Both the position numbers and the translations under genes were made by a program. From Isoetes engelmannii (Eukaryota > Streptophyta > Lycopodiopsida > Isoetales > Isoetaceae), in contig JAANSK020000022.1 in the NCBI GenBank assembly GCA_011763485.2, positions 1 through 46,886 on the forward strand: 46,886 nt of DNA, in the 5' to 3' direction. Positions 30,318-38,619 of the stretch are shown here, in pieces. Under the pieces are notes generated by a model, which worked only from the letters and a program-made list of their open reading frames with translations, did not search any database and was not told the DNA's origin. Each line of letters starts with the position of its first letter. The stretch's first letter is position 1.

Positions 30318-30425
30318 ATGAGCCTGGACGTAGTGGTTTTCGCTGGTGAGCTGGTGCTCGGGGTCCTCGCTGCCCTGCCGGTGGTCTCTGCCATCACCCG
30401 GAAGCGCTCGACGCACTTCGAGTAA
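30318..30425 (+). CDS. Small membrane protein, 35 aa
   Basis: MSLDVVVFAGELVLGVLAAL forms one transmembrane helix, followed by ITRKRSTHFE. TGAGG lies 9 nt before the ATG. Flanked by a GATACC box and a strong terminator, the cassette format. It parallels the 40-aa membrane protein at 5326. Confidence 0.65.
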   Translation: MSLDVVVFAGELVLGVLAALPVVSAITRKRSTHFE

Positions 30426-30456
30426 CCCATCCGACTCCTGCCGGATGTCGCGGCCC

Positions 30457-30480
30457 AAGCCCTCTCCAGAGGGCTTTTTT
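30457..30480 (+). terminator. Terminator of the 35-aa gene
   Basis: AAGCCCTC (30457-30464), loop TCCA, GAGGGCTT (30469-30476), then TTTT. The loop is not UUCG. Confidence 0.85.
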
Positions 30481-30490
30481 CGTGCCCAAT

Positions 30491-30518
30491 GAAGAAGACC
30501 TCTCCGAAGAGAGGTCTT
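30491..30518 (-). terminator. Cassette terminator
   Basis: AAGACCTCTC (30495-30504), CGAA, GAGAGGTCTT (30509-30518). Confidence 0.85.
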
Positions 30519-30522
30519 GGTG

Positions 30523-30948
30523 CTACTTCGGGATGAGATCCCAGTCCGACTGATCCGAAAGCCTGCATTTGCCGTCCAGCCCGAATGAAGTTGAAGCCCA
30601 GCTTCCATCGATGCTGCGGATGCTCGCCACGATGTTTCCGGTGTCTGTGCGGCCGGTCTGGTGCAGGAACTTCACGTTGAGGTGACCTTTCGTCCGGCTC
30701 TCAAACCGTCTTGCGAGCGATTCCTTCGAGCAGGTCTGGTGCCAGAATTCGAGGGCGGCAGCCATACCGTCCTTCAGCTTCCCGAACTGACCGATGACCT
30801 CTCCCCAGACCGTGGCCTCGTAGCGATCGCTGCCCTCCATCCGACGGACGACACCGATGTTCATCGTGCCGTAGCCATGAACTCCGTGGACCGATTCGTC
30901 GATGCTGATCAGGTGAGGCTTCCCAGCTGCAGCTTGTTTGTCCGTCAT
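30523..30948 (-). CDS. Hypothetical cassette protein, 141 aa
   Basis: Starts MTDKQAAAGKPHLISID at 30948 behind CAGGAGGATTC. Beta-rich (YEATVWGEVIGQFG), with a FEFW-like helix (ALEFWHQTCSKE). Not recognised. Confidence 0.8.
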   Translation of the reverse strand: MTDKQAAAGKPHLISIDESVHGVHGYGTMNIGVVRRMEGSDRYEATVWGEVIGQFGKLKDGMAAALEFWHQTCSKESLARRFESRTKGHLNVKFLHQTGRTDTGNIVASIRSIDGSWASTSFGLDGKCRLSDQSDWDLIPK

Positions 30949-30985
30949 GAATCCTCCTGTGGTTGTTGACGACCAACAGGTATCC
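30949..30985 (-). promoter_or_regulatory. Cassette leader (short form) for the 30523 gene
   Basis: GGATACC (30985-30979), TGTTGGTC, GTCAACAAC (30970-30962), CACAGGAGG. Confidence 0.8.
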
Positions 30986-31046
30986 ATCACGACCGTTCCG
31001 AATCTTGGTGCCCCTTGTGACCCAGAAGACAGCCACCCTACGCCCC

Positions 31047-31526
31047 ATGTCGCCCTTGGCCATGAACCCGGCGGCCACCAGGATCATCACTGAACTGGGG
31101 CTCGATCCGTCGAAGGTCGCCTGGCTGCCTTTCACCCATCCCGGCGGCTTCGAGCCCGAGTCCGATCACTGCCACTTCAACGTGTGGGTCCAGTGGAACC
31201 GCTCCGGAGGTGAGATCCAACACGGGTGGATCATCTCCGAGGTCCCTCAAGCCGCCTTCATCGAAGCCCAGTTCCATTCTGTCTGGCGATCGCCTGATGG
31301 CTTGCTCGTCGACATCACACCGCGCTCCGATTCCGAGCTTCTCGTGCTGTTCGTGCCGGACCCCCATCGAAAGATCGCCCTGAGCGACCACGCCGGCGCG
31401 CCGGCGATCATCAGCTACGCCAACTTCAAGATGCTGCAGGGCCAGGTCATTTCAGGGATCTCGAGCATCAAGATCGTGCCCACATCCGACTTCATGTATC
31501 GGCATGGTCTTGCCAACAAGACCTAG
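31047..31526 (+). CDS. Conserved hypothetical protein, 159 aa
   Basis: HCHFNVWVQWNRSGGEIQHG followed by FIEAQFHSVWRSPDGLLVDI resembles a widespread uncharacterised domain that in other proteins precedes a SEC-C metal-binding motif; no SEC-C is present here. The start is uncertain (31047 or the ATG at 31062); neither has a ribosome site. Ends before a strong bidirectional terminator. Confidence 0.65.
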   Translation: MSPLAMNPAATRIITELGLDPSKVAWLPFTHPGGFEPESDHCHFNVWVQWNRSGGEIQHGWIISEVPQAAFIEAQFHSVWRSPDGLLVDITPRSDSELLVLFVPDPHRKIALSDHAGAPAIISYANFKMLQGQVISGISSIKIVPTSDFMYRHGLANKT

Positions 31527-31584
31527 CCAGGAAAGGCCATCTCGAGGTTGACCTACCATCGCATCGCCCCTACCCGATCGAGTT

Positions 31585-31617
31585 CAAAAAAAAGCCCCGG
31601 AATCCCGGGGCTTTTTC
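31585..31617. terminator. Bidirectional terminator
   Basis: AAAGCCCCGG (31591-31600), loop AATC, CCGGGGCTTT (31605-31614), with A and T runs on both sides. Serves the 31047 gene and the giant gene. Confidence 0.9.
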
Positions 31618-31630
31618 GTTCAGCCTGCTG

Positions 31631-34600
31631 TTACAGCAGCTTCGTCGTGATGGTCACAGACCGCGAGATGCTTCCCCCTTTCCCGGTGCAGGTCAGGGTG
31701 TAGGTCCGCGTCGGAACGAGGATGTTCGCCAGGATCGTCTGGCTTCCCGACAAGGCCTTCGATCCCGACCAGTCCGCCGGCCCGCCGCCCGTTGCCGTGC
31801 AGCTGGTCGAGTTGGTCGATGCCCAGGTCAGCGTCGAGGTCTGCAGCGTGTTGATCGTCGTCGGGCTGGCGCTCATGGTCAGCGTCGGCGGCGGGTACGC
31901 CTGGACCGTCAGGGTGGCATTGGCCGACGTCGTTCCGCCCGCACCCGTGCAGCTCAAGGTGTAGGTGTACGTGCCGGCGACACCCGGCGCCGCGGCCTGC
32001 GTGCCACTCACCGCTTTGCTACCCGTCCAGGCGCCCGATGCCGCGCAGCTTGTGGCATTGGTCGCACTCCACGTCAGCGTGCTCGACTGATCCGTGAAGA
32101 TCGTGGTCGGGGTCAGGCTGAACGTCACCACCGGAAGCGGCGGCGGCGTGACCGTCACGTTGACGCTGCGGACGATTGACCCACCCGCGCCGTTGCAGGT
32201 CAGCGTGTAGACCTTGGTTCCAGCGCTGGTCGGCGTCACGGACTGCGAACCGCTGATGGCCCGGGTTCCGCTCCACTCACCCGACGCGGTGCAATCCGTC
32301 GCGTTGGCGGTGCTCCAGGTCAGGTTCGTCGATCCGCCCAGGACGTAGGTCAGCGGTGTGCCACTGAACGTCAGGGTCGGGCCCGGCGGCGGCGCGACCG
32401 TCACCGTGACCGTTGCGCTTGCCGTTCCGCCGGCGCCAGTGCAGGTCAGGCCGTAGGTCTTGCTGCCGGCGCTGGTTGGTGTCACTGACTGCGAACCCGT
32501 AATGGCCTTTGCCCCCGTCCACTCACCGGTCGCCGCGCAATCCGTCGCGTTGGTGGTGCTCCAGCTCAGGTTGGTGGAACCGCCCAGAACGTAGCTCAGC
32601 GGCGTGCCCGTGAATGTCACGGTCGGCCCCGGCGGCGGCGCCACCGTGACATTCACCGTCCTGCTGATCGACCCACCCGCACCCGTACAGGTCAGCGTGT
32701 AGGCCTTCGTGCCGGCCGAAGCCGGGGTGACCGACTGAGATCCGCTCGAGGCCTTGCTTCCTGTCCACTCACCGGATGCGTTGCAGCTGTCAGCGTTTGT
32801 GGTCGTCCAGTTCAGGGTCGTGGAACCGCCGAGGACGTAGCTCACCGGTGCGCCGGTGAAGTCCAGGGTCGGCCCAGGCGGCGGGCTTACCGTCAGGTTC
32901 GCCGATCGGCTCGTCGTCCCACCGCCACCGGTGCAGGTGATCGTGTAGGTGTAGGTGCCCGCGGTCGTCTTCGTCGTAGGCTCGCTTCCCGAGATCGCCT
33001 TCGAACCCGTCCAATCGCCCGACGCCGAGCAGCTATCGGCGTTGGTCGAATCCCATGTCACCGTGGCCGTACCACCGGCCTGAATCGGGGTCGGACTCAC
33101 GCCGATCGAAACCGTCGGCGCCGGCGGCGCATTCACGGTCAGCGTCGCCGAGCGCGACACGCTGCCGCCCGTCCCGTTGCAGGTCAGGGTGTAGGTGTAG
33201 CTGCCCGCCGTCGTCGGATTGACCGTCGTGCTGCCGGTGGTCACCTGAGATCCCGTCCACGAACCCGAAGCCGAACACGTGGTCGCGTTCGTCGAGCTCC
33301 AGCTCAGTGTCGAGCTACCGCCGCTCGTGTACATGATCGGGTTGAGGCCGATGGTCAGGGTCGGTGCCGGCGGCTGGGTAACCGTCAGGTTGGCCGAGGC
33401 CGTCGTGGTGCCGCCCGATCCGTCACAGGTCAGCGTATAGGTGTAGGTGCCCGCATCTACCGGCGTCACCGCCTGCGAACCGCTCAACCCCTTTCCACCC
33501 GTCCATGCGCCCGTTGCCGAGCAGGTCGTGGCATTGGTACTGGTCCAGGTCACCTGCGACGACTGACCCTTCTCGATCGAGGTCGGCGACACGGCGATGT
33601 TCACGGTCGGCTTCGGGTCCGGCGGGTTGACCGTCACGGTCACCGAATCCGTTGCGTTGGTGGTGTCCTTGCCCAGGCAACTCAGGTCGTAGACATAGGT
33701 GCCCGTTGCCGCCGGCGTCAGCACCTGCGTGCCTGACGTACCCAACGCGCCGCTCCAGGCGCCCGATGCCGTGCAGCCCGTGGTGTTGCTGGAGATCCAG
33801 CTCAGCGCCACGGTTTCGCCCAGCTTGATGCTCTGCTTGGCCGCGGTCAGATCTGCAGTCGGCGGCGGCTGCGGATCGACCCGAAGGATCGCCGTGTTCG
33901 ATGCGCTGCCACCGGCTCCCGTACAGGTCAGCGTGTAGCTGTAGCTCCCCGGCGTCGTCGGAGCCACCGGCGACACGCCCGAGGTCGACTTGGTGCCCGT
34001 CCATGCGTTCGACGCGGTGCAGCTCGTTGCGTTGGTCGACGACCAGCTCAACGTCGAGCTTCCCCCCGTCACATAGGCGGCCGGGTTGAGGCTGATCGAA
34101 ACCGTGGGCGCCGGCGGCTGGGTGACCGCCACCTGGGTCGAAGCCTCTGCCGTTCCACCCGGGCCGGTGCAGCTCAGGGTGTAGGTGAAGGTCCCGGTGC
34201 TGGTCGGGGTCACAGCCTGCGAGCCGTTCACTCCCTTGCCGCCGGTCCAGTCGCCCGAGGCCACGCAGTCCGTGGCATTGGTCGAAGACCAGGTAAGGGT
34301 TGACGGGTTGCCCTGGACTACGGATGCCGGGCTCGACGCGATCGCCACTGTCGGCGGTGGGTCAGCCTGGTTCACCGTCACCACGACCTGATCGGTGGCG
34401 TTCGAACCGTCCTTGCCCGCACACGTCAAGTTGTAGGTGAAGCTGCCCGTTGCCGCCGGCGTCACGGACTGAGAGCCCGATGCCGACAAAGCCCCGCTCC
34501 ACGCGCCGCTTGCGGTACAACCGGTTGTGTTGGCCGACGTCCAGTTCAGGGTGGTGCTCTGTCCCTGCTTGATCGTGAGAGCGCTGGCGCTCAGATCCGC

Positions 34601-37600
34601 GGTCGGTGCCGGGAATGTCACGTCAACACCGACCGTCTGCGACGCTGTGCCGCCGTCACCCGTGCAGGTGAGCGTGTAGCTGAAGCTGCCACCATCCGCG
34701 TAGCTGATGACCTGCGAGCCCGTCAGGCTTTTGCCACCCGCCCACGAGCCGGAGGCCGTGCAGCTGATCGCATCCGTCGAAGACCAGGTGAGCGTCGTGC
34801 TGTCGCCCGTGCTCACGCGCGTCGGAGCTGCCGTCAGCGTGACCGTTGGCGGCGGGACCGTCACGGTCAAACCGGCTGAAGCCGAAGCGCTACCGCCCGG
34901 GCCGCTGCAGTTCAGCACGTAGGTGTAGTTGCCGGCAACGGTCGGGGACACCGAGCTCGAGCCGCTCACACCCTTCGCGCCCGTCCACGAACCGGAAGCC
35001 GTGCAGCTGTCCGCGTTGGTCGAAGCCCATTCGATGCTCGCCGAGCTGCCCTTGAAGATGCTGCCCGGGGTGACGGTCAACGACACTTCCGGAGCCGGAT
35101 CAGCTTCGCGCACCGTCAGCGTGGTCGAGCCCGTTGCCGTTCCACCATCGCCAGTGCAGGTGATGCTGTAGGTGTAGGCGCCCAGCTCCGTCGGCGTCAC
35201 CGTCATCGAGCCGTCGGCCGTCTTCGTTCCTTCCCAGGCGCCGGCCGCCACGCAATCACGGGCGTCCGTCGAATCCCAGGTGATCGTCGATGACTGACCG
35301 ATCTGGATCGTGTTCGGCAGGGCGGTGATCGTGACCTTCGGCTGCGCCGGATTCACCTTGAGCGCCACCGTCTTCGTCACTTCGCCACCATCGCCGGTGC
35401 AACGCATCGTGTAGTTGTACGTGCCGGCAATAGTCGGGCTGACCGGCTGCGATCCGTTGCCCGCCTTGCTTCCGTTCCAGGCGCCAGAAGCCGTGCAGGC
35501 CGTGACGTTGGTGCTCGACCAGGACAGCGTGGCGCTATTCGGAATCGAGATGGTTGAAGGGGTCACCGTGAAGTTCAGCGTCGGCGCTGGTGGCGTCACC
35601 GTCACCGTCGCGTTTGCCGACGCAGTGCCGCCAACGCCCGTGCAGGTCAGCGTGTAGACGTAGGTGCCTGCATCCGTCGGGGTCACCAGCTGACTGCCGC
35701 TCAGGCTCTTGCCGCCGCTCCACGAACCCGTGGCCGAGCAGCTGGTCGCTTCCTTGGAGGTCCAGGCGAGCGTCGAACTGCCGCCAACGATGAAGGTGGT
35801 CGGAGATGCCGTCAGCGTGACCGTGGGCGGGATCTGGGCCACGGTCAGGGTTGCCGAGTCGGTGGCCGTGCCGCCGCCACCGGTGCAGGTGATCGTGTAA
35901 GTGTAGGTGCCCTCCGTCGCATGTGAGACCTGCACTGCCCCCGAGATCGCCTTGTCGCCGGTCCACGCGCCAGATGCCGTGCAGCTCGTCGTGTCGGTCG
36001 AGGTCCAGGTCAGGTTCGCGGTCGCATTCAAGTTCACCGCCGTGGGTGCGACCACGAGGTCAACGGTCGGCGGCTTCGGCGGTTCGGTGACCGTCAGCGT
36101 CGCGGCCTGGCTGACCGATCCCGTTGAACCCGTGCAAGTCAGCGTGTAGGTGTAGCTGCCGACATTCGGCGGGGTGAAGGCTTCATTGCCAGTCAGCTGC
36201 TTGATGCCCGACCAGGCGCCGGAGGCCGTACAGCTCGTGGCATTGGTCGTCGACCAGGACAGCGTACTGGTCTTGCCCTTGGCCACCGAAGTGGGGTTCA
36301 GGCTCATGGTGATCGTCGGCGGCAGGAGGTCTTCCTCGAGCCGGGCCACGAACGCATCCAGATCGCCCCCGAAGGTCGCCTGGACAGCCTGGGAAACCGG
36401 GAAGCCGCCGCCGGTCTGCCCGGTGACGTAGATCAGGCCTTTGCCGGTGACCGAGAAGGCCGCGATGTCCGCGATGTAGTCCGCGCCCACGCCGCCGAGA
36501 TAGGTTGCCCAGTCGGTCGCGAAGCCTGATGCGGTACGGATCTTCACCACGGCGCCATCCGCGCCGCCGCCGCCGTAGGAGCCCTGGGACGCATTGAGCA
36601 GGCGGAAATTGCCGCTGGTGTAGCCGCCGACAATGATGCTGTTGCCCTTGTCTGCCGCGATCGACGTTCCGATGTCCTGCAGCGAACCACCGTAGTAGGA
36701 CGCGAACTGGCGGGTCGCTCCATCGCCGCTGATGCGGTAGATGAACATGTCCGTCGAGCCGCCGTAGGAGGCCTGCACAGGGCTCTGGGTCGGGAACTGG
36801 CCATCGGTCAGGCCCGTGGCCAGGATGTTGCCGTTCAGATCCACGCCCACGCCGCGGCCTTCATCACGCCGGCTGCCGCCGATATAGGTCGACCACAGCG
36901 CCGCGGTGCCGGTGGTGTTGAGCTTGGTCAGGAAGGCATCGCTGACGCCGCCGCCAAAGGTCGCCTGCACCGGAAACACGGTCGGGTAGCCGCCATCGGT
37001 GGTGCCGAGAATGACGGGGTTGCCCGAGCCATCGATCGCCATGCTTTCCACGACGTCGTACTGCGCACCGCCGATGTACGTCGCCCACAGCTTGGCGCTG
37101 CCGGCGGAGTTGAACTTCGCGACGTAACCATCGCCGCCACCCGGCGCGGTCATGATGTAGCCGTTGGCCGTCGGGAACATGTCGTCGACGTTGCCGGCCA
37201 CGATCACGCTGCCGGCCGCATCCACGCCGACATCGACGACGAACTCCGAGAACGGTCCACCCAGATAGGTCGACCAGAGCAGACTGGCTCCGTTCGACGA
37301 CAGCTTGGCGATGAACGCGTCCGTCGCTCCTCCGTGGACCATCTGAGCGCCGCCGGCGACCGGGAAGCCGCCATCAGTGCTGCCGGCGACGACCACGTTG
37401 TTGTTCGCATCCACCGCAACCGCAGAAGCCTCGTCCAGGCCGGTCCCACCCAGGTAGGTGGACCAAGCGATCGCCGTGCCTGCGCTGTTGAGCTTGGTGA
37501 TGAAGGCGTCGGTGCCGCCCAGCTCCGGGTCATCGCCCGAACCCGGCTGCACGGCGCCGGCCGTCGTCGGGATCGTGCTCGTCGTGTAACCGACGAAGAT

Positions 37601-38419
37601 CGGCGAGCCGCTACTGTCGACCGCGATGCTGGTGCTGTCATCCGTGCCCGGCCCACCGAAGTAGGTGGCGTAGCTCAGGACCGGATCGATCACCAGCATC
37701 TGGGAACGATCGAACGCGCCCAGCTTGAAGGAGACCTCCTGCGCTTTCGTGTCCAGCTTGAATGCGGCTGTCACCGCTTTCCGCTTTCCTCCGATTTCCT
37801 GATAGGCGATCGGCGCCTTCTGCACGATCTGGCCACCCGGCACCGTCATCACCAGGTTGCCCGAGCCATCGAGCTTCGCCCGCTGGATGCCTTCCAGACG
37901 GAACTTGATCTGGCCAGTATCTGCACCCGGCTCGACGATGAAGTCGTACTCGAGCTCGTTCCCCTTGCCGTAGTAGGCGAGGTCGATGCCGCGGTAAACC
38001 TCGTCGAACTCGACGCGCTGGTACTGGGGCACCTTCGTGCGCCAGGTCTTCGGGTCTGCCGACGGGATGTAGTTGCTGTAGCTGGCCAGTTTCCCTTCGG
38101 CGTTGCCGCTGGCTTCCGCGTTGGCCCCGACCAGGCGGGTGACCACCCGGGCTTCCGGCTGCCGCTGGTGCTTGCCGCCGGCTCGAACTTCGTCCGGCCG
38201 ACGAAGCCGGATCACGGTCGCATCCGGGCTGATCTCGATGCTGTGACCCGCCCCCCTCACGAGGTAGTCGGTCGAGACTCGCGCCTGGCCGACGTTGGGC
38301 TCGAAGGCGAGAGAAGGCTGGAAGGATGTGGCCCTGGCACCCCCGGATGCCATGGACCACGCTGAGGTGCTGGCCGCCGCCATAGCGATGGCCGCGACTG
38401 CACGGATGGATGTGCGCAT
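31631..38419 (-). CDS. Giant secreted protein: SBBP propeller plus 19 Ig-like repeats, 2262 aa
   Basis: Signal peptide (residues 1-~22, MRTSIRAVAAIAMAAAS). Residues ~35-240 match the domain that precedes SBBP repeats (FEPNVGQ ... RGIDLAYYGKGNELEYDFIV ... VIDPVLSYATYFGG). Residues ~246-695 hold seven SBBP repeats (W-x-TYLGG...D...VDA...V.G.T...FP), predicted as a seven-bladed beta-propeller. Residues ~698-2262 hold 19 Ig-like repeats of ~82 residues, each with TLSWSSTNATSCTASGAWTG and a second Cys in YTLTCTG, giving one disulphide per repeat. No cell-wall anchor or C-terminal autotransporter domain is seen. Likely an extended adhesin or surface stalk; function inferred from architecture only. 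Confidence 0.9.
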   Translation of the reverse strand: MRTSIRAVAAIAMAAASTSAWSMASGGARATSFQPSLAFEPNVGQARVSTDYLVRGAGHSIEISPDATVIRLRRPDEVRAGGKHQRQPEARVVTRLVGANAEASGNAEGKLASYSNYIPSADPKTWRTKVPQYQRVEFDEVYRGIDLAYYGKGNELEYDFIVEPGADTGQIKFRLEGIQRAKLDGSGNLVMTVPGGQIVQKAPIAYQEIGGKRKAVTAAFKLDTKAQEVSFKLGAFDRSQMLVIDPVLSYATYFGGPGTDDSTSIAVDSSGSPIFVGYTTSTIPTTAGAVQPGSGDDPELGGTDAFITKLNSAGTAIAWSTYLGGTGLDEASAVAVDANNNVVVAGSTDGGFPVAGGAQMVHGGATDAFIAKLSSNGASLLWSTYLGGPFSEFVVDVGVDAAGSVIVAGNVDDMFPTANGYIMTAPGGGDGYVAKFNSAGSAKLWATYIGGAQYDVVESMAIDGSGNPVILGTTDGGYPTVFPVQATFGGGVSDAFLTKLNTTGTAALWSTYIGGSRRDEGRGVGVDLNGNILATGLTDGQFPTQSPVQASYGGSTDMFIYRISGDGATRQFASYYGGSLQDIGTSIAADKGNSIIVGGYTSGNFRLLNASQGSYGGGGADGAVVKIRTASGFATDWATYLGGVGADYIADIAAFSVTGKGLIYVTGQTGGGFPVSQAVQATFGGDLDAFVARLEEDLLPPTITMSLNPTSVAKGKTSTLSWSTTNATSCTASGAWSGIKQLTGNEAFTPPNVGSYTYTLTCTGSTGSVSQAATLTVTEPPKPPTVDLVVAPTAVNLNATANLTWTSTDTTSCTASGAWTGDKAISGAVQVSHATEGTYTYTITCTGGGGTATDSATLTVAQIPPTVTLTASPTTFIVGGSSTLAWTSKEATSCSATGSWSGGKSLSGSQLVTPTDAGTYVYTLTCTGVGGTASANATVTVTPPAPTLNFTVTPSTISIPNSATLSWSSTNVTACTASGAWNGSKAGNGSQPVSPTIAGTYNYTMRCTGDGGEVTKTVALKVNPAQPKVTITALPNTIQIGQSSTITWDSTDARDCVAAGAWEGTKTADGSMTVTPTELGAYTYSITCTGDGGTATGSTTLTVREADPAPEVSLTVTPGSIFKGSSASIEWASTNADSCTASGSWTGAKGVSGSSSVSPTVAGNYTYVLNCSGPGGSASASAGLTVTVPPPTVTLTAAPTRVSTGDSTTLTWSSTDAISCTASGSWAGGKSLTGSQVISYADGGSFSYTLTCTGDGGTASQTVGVDVTFPAPTADLSASALTIKQGQSTTLNWTSANTTGCTASGAWSGALSASGSQSVTPAATGSFTYNLTCAGKDGSNATDQVVVTVNQADPPPTVAIASSPASVVQGNPSTLTWSSTNATDCVASGDWTGGKGVNGSQAVTPTSTGTFTYTLSCTGPGGTAEASTQVAVTQPPAPTVSISLNPAAYVTGGSSTLSWSSTNATSCTASNAWTGTKSTSGVSPVAPTTPGSYSYTLTCTGAGGSASNTAILRVDPQPPPTADLTAAKQSIKLGETVALSWISSNTTGCTASGAWSGALGTSGTQVLTPAATGTYVYDLSCLGKDTTNATDSVTVTVNPPDPKPTVNIAVSPTSIEKGQSSQVTWTSTNATTCSATGAWTGGKGLSGSQAVTPVDAGTYTYTLTCDGSGGTTTASANLTVTQPPAPTLTIGLNPIMYTSGGSSTLSWSSTNATTCSASGSWTGSQVTTGSTTVNPTTAGSYTYTLTCNGTGGSVSRSATLTVNAPPAPTVSIGVSPTPIQAGGTATVTWDSTNADSCSASGDWTGSKAISGSEPTTKTTAGTYTYTITCTGGGGTTSRSANLTVSPPPGPTLDFTGAPVSYVLGGSTTLNWTTTNADSCNASGEWTGSKASSGSQSVTPASAGTKAYTLTCTGAGGSISRTVNVTVAPPPGPTVTFTGTPLSYVLGGSTNLSWSTTNATDCAATGEWTGAKAITGSQSVTPTSAGSKTYGLTCTGAGGTASATVTVTVAPPPGPTLTFSGTPLTYVLGGSTNLTWSTANATDCTASGEWSGTRAISGSQSVTPTSAGTKVYTLTCNGAGGSIVRSVNVTVTPPPLPVVTFSLTPTTIFTDQSSTLTWSATNATSCAASGAWTGSKAVSGTQAAAPGVAGTYTYTLSCTGAGGTTSANATLTVQAYPPPTLTMSASPTTINTLQTSTLTWASTNSTSCTATGGGPADWSGSKALSGSQTILANILVPTRTYTLTCTGKGGSISRSVTITTKLL
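31640..36330 (-). repeat. Tandem ~246-bp coding repeats (19 copies)
   Basis: The Ig-like part of the giant gene is a tandem DNA repeat. Several adjacent copies (around 32100-32900) are more alike than distant ones, indicating recent unequal crossing over. Confidence 0.85.
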
Positions 38420-38456
38420 GTGAACTCCCCTGAGAAACTGGCGCAGAACGGTATCT
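38420..38456 (-). promoter_or_regulatory. GATACC leader of the giant gene
   Basis: AGATACC (38456-38450), then GTTCTGCGCC and a GGGGAG ribosome site. GTCAACAAC is absent. Confidence 0.55.
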
Positions 38457-38517
38457 GCGACGCCGTGTTCTCAAATCGGGGCTTTCCCAGTCGCGGCCGC
38501 GTTCATCCGCCGCAACG

Positions 38518-38546
38518 AAAAAAGGCCAACGCACATGGCGTCAGCC
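38518..38546 (-). terminator. Terminator of the HD-domain gene
   Basis: In transcript sense GGCTGACGC (38546-38538) pairs with GCGTTGGCC (38532-38524) with two G-U pairs, followed by six U. Lies 74 nt after the gene. Confidence 0.75.
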
Positions 38547-38619
38547 CATCTCCGTCAGCCCTTGGCTGGGAAGTCCGACCAGCCTACTGCAGCCCGAACC
38601 GACCCCACAAGCCTGTTTC

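Noticed and set aside
31640-36330. Tandem repeats considered as a CRISPR array
   Set aside because: Period is ~246 bp, frame is open throughout and the unit encodes an Ig-like domain with conserved Cys; there is no short repeat/spacer pattern or cas gene.
31722-36431. Regularly spaced 62-85 codon plus-strand frames
   Set aside because: They are antisense shadows of the 246-bp Ig repeats in the giant gene, which explains their regular period.
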